Source: CAZYFH01 sp964646815 (lineage in GTDB: Bacteria > Acidobacteriota > Vicinamibacteria > Vicinamibacterales > UBA8438). From it: a stretch of 64,000 nucleotides of DNA. The stretch is from NCBI GenBank assembly GCA_964646815.1, contig CAZYFH010000009.1, positions 1-64,000 on the forward strand. Direction: 5' to 3'. Position 1 is the stretch's first letter, and every line of letters begins with the position of its first letter. The notes below the pieces were generated by a model that was not told where the DNA came from, made no database searches, and saw only the letters and a list, made by a program, of their open reading frames with translations. This document shows positions 8,761-17,386 of this stretch, piece by piece. The translations under genes and the position numbers were made by a program.

Positions 8761-8850
8761 CGGACTCGATGTTGCCCGTTCGCGAACGACACTCCACCTG
8801 GTGCCCGCCGCGGGCGTCGCCCACGGCGCCAGGCCGTCGGGTGCGCGGCG

Positions 8851-9090
8851 CTAGTAGTCGCCTTCCTCACGTTCGTCGAGAACGGCGTGGGAGACCGGTG
8901 GGTCGATGATCGGCATCTTGCACCTGAATGCCGAGAGGTACGGAAAGCCCTCGGCAAGCTGCGGCCGTATGGGGACGAGGTGCTCCACCGGCTTGCCGCG
9001 GTCCGCGATGACGATTTCCTGGCCGTTCTTGACCTCGTCGATCAGGACGGACAGGTTTTTACGCGCCTCACGGATACCAGCCTTGCGCAC
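8851..9090 (-). CDS. Phd/YefM-family antitoxin
   Basis: A 79-residue protein with the Phd/YefM N-terminal DNA-binding fold: GIREARKNLSVLIDEVKNGQEIVIADRGKPVEHLVPI. The C-terminal 30 residues form the expected toxin-binding tail and hold the only divergent part. In this family the antitoxin neutralises a PIN or RelE-type toxin and represses its own operon. The gene directly downstream on the same strand is the PIN-type segment, matching the usual antitoxin-toxin order. Since the toxin has no good start, the antitoxin may now be an orphan. No clear promoter was seen. Confidence 0.85.
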   Translation of the reverse strand: MRKAGIREARKNLSVLIDEVKNGQEIVIADRGKPVEHLVPIRPQLAEGFPYLSAFRCKMPIIDPPVSHAVLDEREEGDY

Positions 9091-9176
9091 GCCTCATTGC
9101 GCTGCACGTAGCACAATTGCCGCAAGAGCAAACGGGGGACTACGATCGCCCCCAACCTCGTTCCCGGAGTGATGCG

Positions 9177-10157
9177 ATGACACAGGCGATACGGATTCAC
9201 GAGCTCGGCGGGCCGGACGTCTTGAGGTGGGAAGCGATCGACGTTGCTGGCCCGGGTCCCGGCGAGGCCGTCGTTCGGCAGACGGCAGCCGGCCTCAACT
9301 TCATCGATGTCTATCACCGGATCGGGCTCTACAAGATGCCCTCGATGCCCGGCATCATTGGGAACGAGGGTGCCGGGGTCGTGGAGGCCGTCGGCGACGG
9401 GGTCACCGAGGTTGCGGTTGGCGACCGCGTGGCGTACTGCATGAGCCTCGGCAGCTACACGCAGCGGCGATGCATCGCCGCGCGCCTGCTGGTGAAGCTC
9501 CCCGACGGGATCAGCGACGAGCAGGCCGCGGCGGTGATGCTCAAGGGTTGCACCGTGCAGTACCTCATCCGGCGCACGTATCCCGTCAAGGCGGGTGACA
9601 CGGTCCTCTATCATGCCGCGGCGGGCGGCTGCGGTCTGATCGCCTGCCAGTGGCTCAAGCACCTCGGGGTGACGGTCATCGGTACGGTCGGCACGCCCGA
9701 GAAGGCCGAACTCGCGAAGGCGCATGGGTGTGACCATCCGGTGGTCTACACCGAGGAGAGCTTCGTCGACCGGGTGAAGAAGCTGACCGACGGTAAGGGG
9801 GTTCCGGTCGTCTTCGACTCGGTGGGCAAGGACACGTTCGATGACTCGCTCGATTGCCTACAGCCGCGCGGTTTAATGGTGAGCTTCGGCAACGCGTCGG
9901 GTGCCGTCGAACCGGTGCCGCCGGTCAAGCTCGCCATAAAGGGGTCGCTCTTCTTGACACGACCGACGCTGGCCACCTACACGGCCACCCGCGAGGAGCT
10001 CGAATCGACGACCGCGGAGCTGTTTGATGTTGTCGCCACGGGCGCGGTGAAGATAGAAATCAATCAGTCGTATGCGCTCGAACATGCGGCGCAGGCGCAC
10101 CGTGATCTTGAGGCACGTAAGACGACGGGCTCGACCGTCTTGTTGACCGGCGCGTAG
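9177..10157 (+). CDS. qor: NADPH:quinone oxidoreductase (QOR family)
   Basis: A protein of 326 residues, medium-chain dehydrogenase/reductase without structural zinc. Seen: AAGLNFIDVYHRIGLY and PGIIGNEGAGVVEAVGDGV in the GroES-like domain, then LYHAAAGGCGLIACQWLKHLGV as the nucleotide-binding AAxxGxG loop, and VFDSVGKDTFDDSLDCL. These match quinone oxidoreductase 1, which reduces quinones with NADPH in the cytoplasm. The start at 9177 follows GGAG at proper spacing; an upstream in-frame ATG (9117) adds a polar non-conserved stretch. Single-gene unit, divergent from the antitoxin gene. Confidence 0.92.
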   Translation: MTQAIRIHELGGPDVLRWEAIDVAGPGPGEAVVRQTAAGLNFIDVYHRIGLYKMPSMPGIIGNEGAGVVEAVGDGVTEVAVGDRVAYCMSLGSYTQRRCIAARLLVKLPDGISDEQAAAVMLKGCTVQYLIRRTYPVKAGDTVLYHAAAGGCGLIACQWLKHLGVTVIGTVGTPEKAELAKAHGCDHPVVYTEESFVDRVKKLTDGKGVPVVFDSVGKDTFDDSLDCLQPRGLMVSFGNASGAVEPVPPVKLAIKGSLFLTRPTLATYTATREELESTTAELFDVVATGAVKIEINQSYALEHAAQAHRDLEARKTTGSTVLLTGA

Positions 10158-10281
10158 GCGTCAGGCTGCAGATGCGACCGTCACGAACACAACCCTGCGG
10201 TCTTGGTTTGGCCGCAACAGATCGGCGACACGTTGCGTGCGAAGTCACGCTCGTCGTCGGCCGACGCCAATGGAGGACGCT

Positions 10282-10737
10282 ATGAAGAACCTGCGTCTCG
10301 GATTCGTCGCTGGGCTCGTCGTCGGCGCGGTCGTGGCGCTCGGCGCGGCGCAGGGGTCATCCCAGCCGCGGGCGATCAACCTACCGGGTCGCACCACCGT
10401 CGCGCCCTTCAGCGACGCGATGCTCGCGGGCGATACGCTCTATGTCGCCGGACGCCTCGGGCTGGACCCGGAGACGGGTCGCCCGCCCGCCACGGCTGAG
10501 CAGGAAGCACACAACGTGCTCAACGGGATTCAAGCGGTGCTCGCGGAGGCCGACATGACGATGGACGACCTCGTCATCGTCCAGGTCTTCTGCTCCGACA
10601 TCGGGCTCTACGGTGCGTTCAACTCGGTCTATCGAGAGTACTTCAGCGACGCGCCGCCCGCGCGCGCGTTCCTCGGCTCCGGGACTCTCCTGTTTGGCGC
10701 ACGTTTCGAGGTCACGGGTGTCGCGGTCGGGGGATAG
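10282..10737 (+). CDS. RidA (YjgF/UK114) family protein with signal sequence
   Basis: A 151-residue protein. The start at 10282 is preceded by GGAGG at seven bases and gives a signal or anchor helix, MKNLRLGFVAGLVVGAVVALGAAQG. The rest is a RidA/YjgF domain: FSDAMLAGDTLYVAGRLGLDPETG, EAHNVLNGIQAVLAEADMTMDDLVIVQVF and YREYFSDAPPARAFLG. The domain's usual Arg in PARA is present. Cytoplasmic RidA hydrolyses reactive enamine/imine intermediates; an exported version is less understood. A gamma-glutamyltransferase gene begins four bases after its stop, so the two are probably co-transcribed. Confidence 0.88.
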   Translation: MKNLRLGFVAGLVVGAVVALGAAQGSSQPRAINLPGRTTVAPFSDAMLAGDTLYVAGRLGLDPETGRPPATAEQEAHNVLNGIQAVLAEADMTMDDLVIVQVFCSDIGLYGAFNSVYREYFSDAPPARAFLGSGTLLFGARFEVTGVAVGG

Positions 10738-10741
10738 TAGG

Positions 10742-12601
10742 ATGACGCGCGTTGCGTTTTGCTTGGCGCTCACGTTGACTGGGATGGCGTGTTCCGGCGG
10801 TGGTGCCTCGACGCCCCACGTCGGCGACAATCCGTCTGCGCTCTCGACAGAAACGCTCACTGACGGACTTCTCGCCCATCGCCCAGCCGTGACGGGCGGC
10901 AACGGCCTGATCACGTCCGGTCATCCGCTGGCCTCGATGGCCGGTATGCAGATCCTGATGCAGGGCGGCACGGCGGCCGATGCCGCCGTCGCGGTGCTCG
11001 CCACCCTCAACCTGGTCGAGCCGATGATGTCGGGCGCCGGTGGCAATGGCTTCTTCACGATCTATGACGCCGAGACCGGCGAGGTTTACTCGCTCAACGC
11101 TACCGGCGCGGCGCCGCGCGCGCTCGATGCGAGTGAGGTGACCGCGGAGGAGCTCCACCGAGGCATGAAGGCGGGCGTGGTCCCTGGGCTCCTTGGCGGA
11201 TGGATCGCGCTGCTCGATCGGTTTGGGACGATGAGCCTCCGCGAGGTGCTCGACCCGGCGGTTCGATACGCCGAACGCGGGCATCCAGTAGCACCGTTCG
11301 TAGCAAGTTCGATCGGGATCTCCCAAGAGCTGTTCGAGCTCGTCGACACCACGCGTGCCGTCTTCCTCCCGGACGGCGACCCGCCCGCCGCGGGACAGAT
11401 CGTCCGCTACCCGCACCTGGCGCGGACCTTCCACAAGCTGATCGAAGCGGAGGACACGGCGCGCGCTGTGCGAGCCTCGCGCTCGCGACGGCTCCAGGCG
11501 GCCTTCGATCGGTTCTACAAGGGAGACATCGCACGCCAGATGGCGCGCTACTACCAGCGCGCCGGCGGTCTCTTCACCCGCGCCGACTTCGCCGCCTACG
11601 AGCCGATGTGGGTGGAACCCGTGCATACCACCTATCGCGGCTACGATGTCTTCTCGAGCCCGGCGACGTCGCGCGGCGGTCTCGAAGTCGCGATGCAGCT
11701 CAACCTCGTCGAAGGCTATGATCTGCCAATGATGGGGCATAACTCGGCCGACACGCTCCACGTAATTGCCGAGGCGATCAAGGTGGCCAAGGCGGACGTC
11801 TATCACTACGTCGCCGATCCGAAGGCGGCCGACGTCCCGACCGACGGCCTACTGGCGAAGGAGTTTGCGACCGCGCGCCGCGCCCTCATCGCAGTGCAGC
11901 CGAGCCAGGCGATGGTCTACCCCGAGCATGGCGCGCCCAAAGGGGCGCCGATGTCGGGCGACGGGCGGTCGGCTGTTTCCACGAACACCAGTCCGCCGTC
12001 GGAGGGAAGCTACGTCGGTAGCACGACCAGCTTTTCAGTGGTCGACCGCGCGGGCACTGTCGTCGTCGGTACACCGACGCTCGGGAGCTTGTGGGGTACC
12101 GGGGTCGTTGTCGGCGACACGGGACTCATCTTCAACAACGGGACGCGGCACGGCTCGACCGCACCCTATCCGGATCATGTGAACTACGCGCGCGGTGGAC
12201 AGATCCCGATCCTGAACAACTCGCCGACGCTCGTCATGAAGGACGGGGCTTTTGTCCTGGCGCTCGGTACACCGGGCGGTGAGACGATCGGGCAGACCCA
12301 GTTCCAGGTCCTCGTGAACGTCCTCGACTTCGGCATGGGCATCCAGGAGGCAATCGAGGCGCCGCGTATCGCGCTCGACGCCGAACCAAATTTCTACCGG
12401 CCCGGCGCCGACATCACCGTCCGCCTCGAAGGCCGGATCGCCCCGCAAGTGGTGGCCGACCTCGAGGCAATGGGCCATGCGGTCGAGCTCGCGCGCGAGT
12501 ACGCGTTCGGGAACATGCAGGGGATCCTCATGAACGCGGCAACCGGGACGATGACGGCGGGCGCCGATCCGCGGAGGATGGGGTATGCCGTGGGTTGGTG
12601 A
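10742..12601 (+). CDS. ggt: Gamma-glutamyltransferase (lipoprotein)
   Basis: A protein of 619 residues. The N-terminus MTRVAFCLALTLTGMACSGGG has a lipobox-like site at Cys17, suggesting attachment to a membrane. Family motifs: VTGGNGLITSGHPLASMAGMQILMQGGTAADAAVA, MSGAGGNGFFTIYDAETG, AVRYAERGHPV, and the autoprocessing site GSTTSFSVVDRAGTVV with the presumed nucleophile Thr428. GLIFNNGTRHGS and FVLALGTPGGETIGQTQFQVLVNVLDFGM complete the small subunit. It cleaves gamma-glutamyl bonds such as that of glutathione outside the cytoplasm. It follows the RidA-like gene by four bases and overlaps only untranslated sequence of the next gene. Confidence 0.93.
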   Translation: MTRVAFCLALTLTGMACSGGGASTPHVGDNPSALSTETLTDGLLAHRPAVTGGNGLITSGHPLASMAGMQILMQGGTAADAAVAVLATLNLVEPMMSGAGGNGFFTIYDAETGEVYSLNATGAAPRALDASEVTAEELHRGMKAGVVPGLLGGWIALLDRFGTMSLREVLDPAVRYAERGHPVAPFVASSIGISQELFELVDTTRAVFLPDGDPPAAGQIVRYPHLARTFHKLIEAEDTARAVRASRSRRLQAAFDRFYKGDIARQMARYYQRAGGLFTRADFAAYEPMWVEPVHTTYRGYDVFSSPATSRGGLEVAMQLNLVEGYDLPMMGHNSADTLHVIAEAIKVAKADVYHYVADPKAADVPTDGLLAKEFATARRALIAVQPSQAMVYPEHGAPKGAPMSGDGRSAVSTNTSPPSEGSYVGSTTSFSVVDRAGTVVVGTPTLGSLWGTGVVVGDTGLIFNNGTRHGSTAPYPDHVNYARGGQIPILNNSPTLVMKDGAFVLALGTPGGETIGQTQFQVLVNVLDFGMGIQEAIEAPRIALDAEPNFYRPGADITVRLEGRIAPQVVADLEAMGHAVELAREYAFGNMQGILMNAATGTMTAGADPRRMGYAVGW

Positions 12602-12668
12602 AGCTCGAACCGCGGGTGCCAAATACGGGCTTCAGGCTCGGGGGGGCCAGGTTCCGGGTTCGGTCGTT

Positions 12669-13466
12669 GTGCGTACGGTCGGTCTCGCGCTGGCGCCGCT
12701 GGTCGCGCTCGGTGCGGCGTTGGGGCCGGTGAGGGCGCAGGAGACCGAGTTGCCCTGGGTTCACCTCCCGGCTGGCACCTTCCTCATGGGCTGTGTGCCC
12801 GCCGACCCTGCGTGCCTCGACATGGAACAGCCGCGTCACGAGGTGGAGCTATCCGCCTTCGATCTCATGGCAACCGAAGTGACGGTCGAGCAGTATGCCG
12901 CCTTCCTGACCGGTACGGGTCACCGACCACCTCAGCCGCCCGACTACGACCAGGCTAGCGACCATCCGGTCGTCTTCCTCACCTGGAGCGACGCGGCGGC
13001 CTTCTGTGACTGGGCCGAGGGACGGCTGCCGACCGAGGCCGAATGGGAGTACGCCGCACGGGCCGGGCACGAGGGTCAAGTCTACTGGTGGGGGGACGAC
13101 CTCACCCGTGACTACGCCAACTTCGGCGACGTGGAATGCTGCCGTGGCGCGACGGGCGGCGCCGACGCCTGGATCAACACCGCCCCGGTCGGGTCGTTCC
13201 CGGCGAACGACTTCGACCTTCACGACATGACCGGCAACGTCTGGGAATGGGTCGATGGGTGGATTGATCGCTATGCCGATGACCAAGTCACCGACCCGCA
13301 GCCTGCCGTGTCAGGGTACCTCCGGGTGATGCGCGGCGGATCATGGCTCAACGTTCCCGGGGTGCTGCGCCTGTCGGTCCGCCTGCCGTTCTCCGGGGAC
13401 GGCAAGACGAGCAACGTTGGAGCCCGTTGCGCCCGCGATGCGACCGGTGTGGTCGCCGCGGAGTAG
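12669..13466 (+). CDS. Formylglycine-generating-enzyme (SUMF1) domain protein
   Basis: A protein of 265 residues if started at the GTG at 12669, which gives a signal peptide (VRTVGLALAPLVALGAALGPVRAQE). The open frame extends back to 12585, overlapping the ggt end. The FGE-sulfatase domain is clear: HLPAGTFLMGC, PRHEVELSAFDLMATEVTVEQYAAFL, DHPVVFLTWSDAAAFCDWAEGRLPTEAEWEYAAR, FDLHDMTGNVWEWV and LRVMRGGSW. No sulfatase gene lies nearby, and many proteins with this domain are not true sulfatase activators, so the activity is open. Its export suggests a periplasmic role. Confidence 0.85.
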   Translation: MRTVGLALAPLVALGAALGPVRAQETELPWVHLPAGTFLMGCVPADPACLDMEQPRHEVELSAFDLMATEVTVEQYAAFLTGTGHRPPQPPDYDQASDHPVVFLTWSDAAAFCDWAEGRLPTEAEWEYAARAGHEGQVYWWGDDLTRDYANFGDVECCRGATGGADAWINTAPVGSFPANDFDLHDMTGNVWEWVDGWIDRYADDQVTDPQPAVSGYLRVMRGGSWLNVPGVLRLSVRLPFSGDGKTSNVGARCARDATGVVAAE

Positions 13467-13501
13467 CCGCTCGGCGGGGTCACGGGGCACAGCCCCCGTC
13501 T
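13467..13501. repeat. GC-rich intergenic repeat, family R1, partial copy C
   Basis: The tail only of the repeat seen at 4132 and 17293: a GGCGGGGTCACGGGGC stretch, then a GGGGC-GCCCC-type hairpin ending in CCCGTCT. It lies between the convergent FGE-domain and SGNH hydrolase genes, where a hairpin could help end transcription. Confidence 0.5.
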
Positions 13502-13503
13502 CG

Positions 13504-14247
13504 TCAGAAGCCGGGGACACGTCCCACGTTGTGGAAGCGCCGAGGGGACGCGGGAGCGGCGAGCGTCGCGGTGGCCGACATGAGAAACGGATCGAGCAGC
13601 ATGTCCCACAGCGCGTAGCCTTCGGGCGTCAAATGCAGACCGTCGTCGAGCAGCAGCTCCGGACGCGGCTTACCGTCATAGCCGAGACTCGGCCCGTCGA
13701 CGTCGACGAAGCCGAGGCGGTCGTCGCCGTCAACGAACTCCCGAATCATCACATTGGCCTTCCGCATCTCGTCGACCATCTCCCACCGCAGCGTGCTCGG
13801 TTTGATGGCGATAAAGGCGATGCGGGTGCCCGGCAGCTCCGCATGCACCTTGGCGGCGAAGCTCTTGAAGTCGCCCACGACCTCCTGCGCGCTCTTGCCC
13901 CGTGCGATGTCGTTGTCGCCGGCGTACATCACCACGGTTTGTGGCCTGTGCTTCAGCACGAGCAACTCGATGTGCTTGATGGAGTCCGAGATCTCGGATC
14001 CTCCAAAGCCCCGATTGAGATAGCCCCGACCCGGAAACGACTTCTCGAGGTCCCAGAACCGGATGCTCGAGCTGCCGACGAAGACGACACCGTGCTGCGG
14101 TGGGGGTGACGTGCGGTCCGCATCCGCGAACGCGGCCATCGCCTCGGCCCATCGATCCTCCTGTGCGGGCGTCACGGTGACCAGGCTCGCAACGGCGACG
14201 AGGGCGGTAAGGGCGACGGCGATCCGGGAGTGCGTTGGGAAGTTCAT
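13504..14247 (-). CDS. SGNH/GDSL hydrolase, secreted
   Basis: A 247-residue protein with a signal peptide (MNFPTHSRIAVALTALVAVASLVTVTPAQE). SGNH blocks in order: VVFVGSSSIRFW (nucleophile Ser, block I), NRGFGGSEISD (block II Gly), VVMYAGDNDIARG (block III Asn) and the closing DGLHLTPEGYALW with the catalytic Asp and His. This is a complete GDSL-type esterase/lipase set; the substrate, such as an acetylated polysaccharide or lipid ester, cannot be told. The gene is divergent from the ThDP enzyme gene, and the shared 136-base gap holds a promoter for the latter. Confidence 0.9.
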   Translation of the reverse strand: MNFPTHSRIAVALTALVAVASLVTVTPAQEDRWAEAMAAFADADRTSPPPQHGVVFVGSSSIRFWDLEKSFPGRGYLNRGFGGSEISDSIKHIELLVLKHRPQTVVMYAGDNDIARGKSAQEVVGDFKSFAAKVHAELPGTRIAFIAIKPSTLRWEMVDEMRKANVMIREFVDGDDRLGFVDVDGPSLGYDGKPRPELLLDDGLHLTPEGYALWDMLLDPFLMSATATLAAPASPRRFHNVGRVPGF

Positions 14248-14310
14248 CGGCTGCTCCTTGAAAGTCGTGTGCCATTAAACCACAGACGTAAAGCCCTTCG
14301 CTACAAAGAG

Positions 14311-14339
14311 TTGACACCTTTTATGACCCGGGATAGCAT
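14311..14339 (+). promoter_or_regulatory. Sigma70-type promoter of the ThDP enzyme gene
   Basis: A perfect TTGACA (14311-14316), a spacer of 17 bases and TAGCAT (14334-14339) lie 45 bases before the ATG at 14384. The flanking sequence is locally AT-rich in an otherwise GC-rich chromosome. Confidence 0.75.
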
Positions 14340-14383
14340 GCGTCGTTCGGGTGGCCGGATGACATCGGTCCGGGAGGGCTCCT

Positions 14384-16363
14384 ATGAGTATGAGCAGGAC
14401 GCGAAAGACGAGAACGCCGAGCCCGAAGAGACAGCCGGCCACCAGCGCGACGATCGAGTCACGTCGCAGCTTCATGAAACAGGCCGCGCTGGGTGGCGCC
14501 GGCGCCACGGCGGCCGCTCTGGGCGCGGGAGGAGTCGCCCGCGCGGCCGAGGAGGACGCGAAGCCGATCACGATTCCGAACGAATTTGAATCAGCCAAGA
14601 ACGCCCCGCTGCCAGCCGTCGATTTTCCGATGACGGGCGCGCAGGTGTTCGCCCGCGCATGCAAGGAGGAGGGCGTCAAGGCGCTCTTTACCTGCCCGGG
14701 GAACTACGACGTGGTCCATGCGATCGCCGACACGGGCATCCCGACCTACTCGGGCCGCCACGAGGGCGCCCTGTGCCACGCGGCCGACGCATTCTGCCGC
14801 GCGACGGGTGAGATCGCGGCGACATCGGGTACCGAGGGGCCCGGTTTCACCAACATGATTTGCGCCATCTCGACCGCAAACTCCGCGCGCTCGCCGATTC
14901 TCGTCCTCGCCAGCAACAAGACGGTCTTTGCCGAGGACACCGAACAGGGCATCCAGGATCAGCAGCAGCAGCCGCTGACAGAGGGCATCAAGAAATACGG
15001 GAAGCGACTCATTACGCCATCGCGCACCTGGGAGTACGCCGGGTATGCGTTCCGGCAGCTCAAGAGCGGTGTACCGAAGCCGGTCCATATCGACTTCCCC
15101 GCCGAGATCGCTCGCGCGCGGTTCGCCGACGCCACCGAGGTCGAGTACTTCTACGACAAGACCAAGTATCGCACCGACACCAAGCCGTTCCCCGACCCAC
15201 GTGCGATCGACGCCGCCGTCCAGTTGTTGCGGAATGCCGAGCGCCCGATCATCGTATCGAGCAACGGCGTCTTCTACCGCCAGGCATGGGACGCGATCCG
15301 CCGCTTGGCCGAGCGGGCGCAGATCCCCGTGGTGGAGTCGGGCGCGATGAAGGGCCAGTTCCCGGCTGACCATGTGTTGTCGGCTGACGCGGCACCGATG
15401 GCGCTGATGAGCGCGGACGTGGTTCTGCTGGTCGGCCAGTACTGCATGCCGACGCTTGGCGAGTTCGCGTTCGGGCCGGATGCGCGGTATATCCGGATCG
15501 ATCCGGGCGCCGAGGATATCGGGCGAAATCTGCCGATCGATGTCGGGATCGTGAGCGACGAGCGAGCCGGCCTCGAGGCGCTCGCCGATGCGATGCCGCG
15601 CCAGCGGCACGACGCATGGGTCGCCGAGGTCGCCGCGGCACGGCAGGCGTTCGAGGCCGAGAACGAGGCCTACTACCAGACCGGGTTAAGCTACGCTGAC
15701 GCCGTCCACCCAGCGGTCATCGGGCGCGCGCTCGCCGACTTCCTCCAAGACGGCGAGATTCCGAAGGACCGGACGACGATCCTGCAGGGCGGGTTCGGCA
15801 TCGCCCGTTACACGCGGCGCTATCTCCGCGCGTATCGCCCGGGCCAGATCGTCAACGGTGCGTATCAGTACGGCGCCATCGGGCCGGATGTCGGGTATCT
15901 GGTCGGCGTGGCCGCGGCGGTCCGACACGGCGCAGGCGCGCAGGCGGACTTCCAGGGTCACCCGGTCATCGGCATCACCGGGGATGCTGGCTTCGGATAC
16001 ACCGCGATGGAACTCGAAACGCTGTCGAAGTATCGCTTCCCGGCTGTCTTGGTGGTCTACAACAACAATGCGTGGGGCACCTGGTCGGGCCAGCGGAACA
16101 ACACGGTCAGTCTGCCGGTGCACCTCTTCCAGGAAAACCTGCGCTATGACAAGCTCGGCGAGGCGCTCGGCACCAACGGCGAATACGTGACCGCGCCGGC
16201 CGAGATGCGGCCCGCCCTTGAGCGGGCGTATCAGACGGCGCTCGATGAGAGCAGGCCGACGATCATCAACGTGCAGGCCAAGAAGGAATTCTGGCTTCGG
16301 GATCAGTATCCGCCCGGGTTCCTCGGCAAGGTGGAGCCGGGCGTGATGTCGTATTACCACTAG
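14384..16363 (+). CDS. Thiamine-diphosphate enzyme, acetolactate-synthase-like, with Tat signal
   Basis: A protein of 659 residues. A long N-terminus carries SRRSFMKQAALGGAGATAAALGAGG, a Tat-type signal (twin Arg, Phe, then a hydrophobic stretch). The three ThDP-enzyme domains follow. The first has YSGRHEGALCHAADAFCRATG with the cofactor-activating Glu and SGTEGPGFTNM. The central domain has RPIIVSSNGVFYRQAWD. The last has GITGDAGFGYTAMELETLSKYRFPAVLVVYNNNAWG (GDG-type ThDP and metal site, here GDA). Closest look is acetolactate synthase, benzoylformate decarboxylase or related enzymes. Export of a ThDP enzyme is unusual; the reaction is not assigned. GGGAGG lies upstream of the start. Confidence 0.85.
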   Translation: MSMSRTRKTRTPSPKRQPATSATIESRRSFMKQAALGGAGATAAALGAGGVARAAEEDAKPITIPNEFESAKNAPLPAVDFPMTGAQVFARACKEEGVKALFTCPGNYDVVHAIADTGIPTYSGRHEGALCHAADAFCRATGEIAATSGTEGPGFTNMICAISTANSARSPILVLASNKTVFAEDTEQGIQDQQQQPLTEGIKKYGKRLITPSRTWEYAGYAFRQLKSGVPKPVHIDFPAEIARARFADATEVEYFYDKTKYRTDTKPFPDPRAIDAAVQLLRNAERPIIVSSNGVFYRQAWDAIRRLAERAQIPVVESGAMKGQFPADHVLSADAAPMALMSADVVLLVGQYCMPTLGEFAFGPDARYIRIDPGAEDIGRNLPIDVGIVSDERAGLEALADAMPRQRHDAWVAEVAAARQAFEAENEAYYQTGLSYADAVHPAVIGRALADFLQDGEIPKDRTTILQGGFGIARYTRRYLRAYRPGQIVNGAYQYGAIGPDVGYLVGVAAAVRHGAGAQADFQGHPVIGITGDAGFGYTAMELETLSKYRFPAVLVVYNNNAWGTWSGQRNNTVSLPVHLFQENLRYDKLGEALGTNGEYVTAPAEMRPALERAYQTALDESRPTIINVQAKKEFWLRDQYPPGFLGKVEPGVMSYYH

Positions 16364-16369
16364 AAGTCC

Positions 16370-16882
16370 GTGGGCGGTCGTCACGCGTCAACACCGCGCA
16401 TCCGGACGCCGCCAGAGGATGGGCTCGCTGTAGTCCGGAAGCAGTTGCGGGTATACGCCGATCGCGGGGTGTTCCGCGGCCTCGCAGAGCGCCCGGCACG
16501 CGCAGGGTGCCATCGCTTCGAGTTCCAATGGCTCGCGCGCTGGCCCTTTACGCTTCGTTACGCACCGTCGACCGGCGTGCTCACCTTTCACCAACTGTTG
16601 CCCGGCGTCGCGGCCCGCTCCTCGTTGTACGCGGAATTGAAGCGGTTCATCGACGGACGCGCGGCGCGCGGCCTGCCGGAGCACCGGCGGGTTGATCCTC
16701 TCAGGGCGACGGTGGGATGCTCGACCAGGCGCGGCTCGATGTCGTTGGAGGTCGTCGCGCGGAGGCGTCACCATGGCTACGCGGTGAACCGGGCGGTGAA
16801 CTTGGTGCACGAGGTGTTCGTGTATCTGCAGACCTATCAACCGGAGTACATGTGGAAGCACTTCGACGCGCCGCAGGACTAG
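16370..16882 (+). CDS. Conserved-looking protein, unknown function
   Basis: Up to 170 residues from the GTG at 16370, six bases after the stop of the ThDP gene; the true start may lie further in, near residue 20. No known domain was recognised. The segment FEFQWLARWPFTLRYAPSTGVLTFHQLLPGVAARSSLYAELKRFI looks like a folded, aromatic-rich core. The end contains VNLVHEVFVYLQTYQPEYMWKHFDAPQD. No signal peptide or membrane helix is visible. It probably belongs to the same transcript as the ThDP enzyme and the cytochrome c that overlaps its end. Confidence 0.6.
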   Translation: MGGRHASTPRIRTPPEDGLAVVRKQLRVYADRGVFRGLAERPARAGCHRFEFQWLARWPFTLRYAPSTGVLTFHQLLPGVAARSSLYAELKRFIDGRAARGLPEHRRVDPLRATVGCSTRRGSMSLEVVARRRHHGYAVNRAVNLVHEVFVYLQTYQPEYMWKHFDAPQD

Positions 16883-17274
16883 CGATGACGCTGGCTGCAG
16901 GGGGCATCCTCTGCGCGGCCGTGGCGGCCGCCGCCCAGGACCATCCCGCGGAGCCGCACAGGCATCCCGAGGCGCAGGTAATCGAGAACCTGATCGAGCC
17001 GACCCGTGAATCGATCGGGGCCGGCCGGCAGAGCTACGTCTTCATGTGCCGGCAATGTCACGGCAACAGGGGGAAGGGCGACGGCGACATGTCGCACGCC
17101 GGCGGCGTGCCGTCGGATTTCACCGACGCGGTCTGGCAGCACGGCGAGAGCGACGGCGAGATCTTCATGGTTATCAAGAACGGCGTGACCGCCGACATGC
17201 AGGGCTACGCGAATCGTCTCTCGGACGATGACCTCTGGAACCTCGTCAACTACATCAAGAGCCTGGGTTCCTAG
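16852..17274 (+). CDS. Secreted c-type cytochrome
   Basis: A protein of 140 residues started at GTG 16852, which supplies a positively charged signal peptide (VEALRRAAGLAMTLAAGGILCAAVAAAAQ). An ATG at 16885, two bases after the previous stop, would give a signal without positive charge and is less likely. Haem c attachment is at CRQCH (residues 66-70), in a segment with GRQSYVFMCRQCHGNRGKGDGDM. A downstream Met (DMQGYANRLSDDDLWNLVNYIKSL) provides a likely axial ligand in a class I cytochrome fold. It probably carries electrons in the periplasm, perhaps for the exported ThDP enzyme in the same group of genes. Confidence 0.87.
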   Translation: MEALRRAAGLAMTLAAGGILCAAVAAAAQDHPAEPHRHPEAQVIENLIEPTRESIGAGRQSYVFMCRQCHGNRGKGDGDMSHAGGVPSDFTDAVWQHGESDGEIFMVIKNGVTADMQGYANRLSDDDLWNLVNYIKSLGS

Positions 17275-17292
17275 TCCACTAGATGGCTTGAC

Positions 17293-17382
17293 TGCGCACG
17301 GTGCGCCTCGCGGGCGCGGAGTGGCGCTCTCGGGGTCCCCACGTAGCGCCCGCGGCGGGGTTCGGGGGCGCAGGCCCCGTCT
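17293..17382. repeat. GC-rich intergenic repeat, family R1, copy B
   Basis: Ninety bases that align with 4132-4219, ending in a hairpin of GGGGC and GCCCC type followed by GTCT. As in copy A the repeat lies directly before a start codon, here five bases from the ATG of the aldo/keto reductase. Confidence 0.7.
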
Positions 17383-17386
17383 AGCA

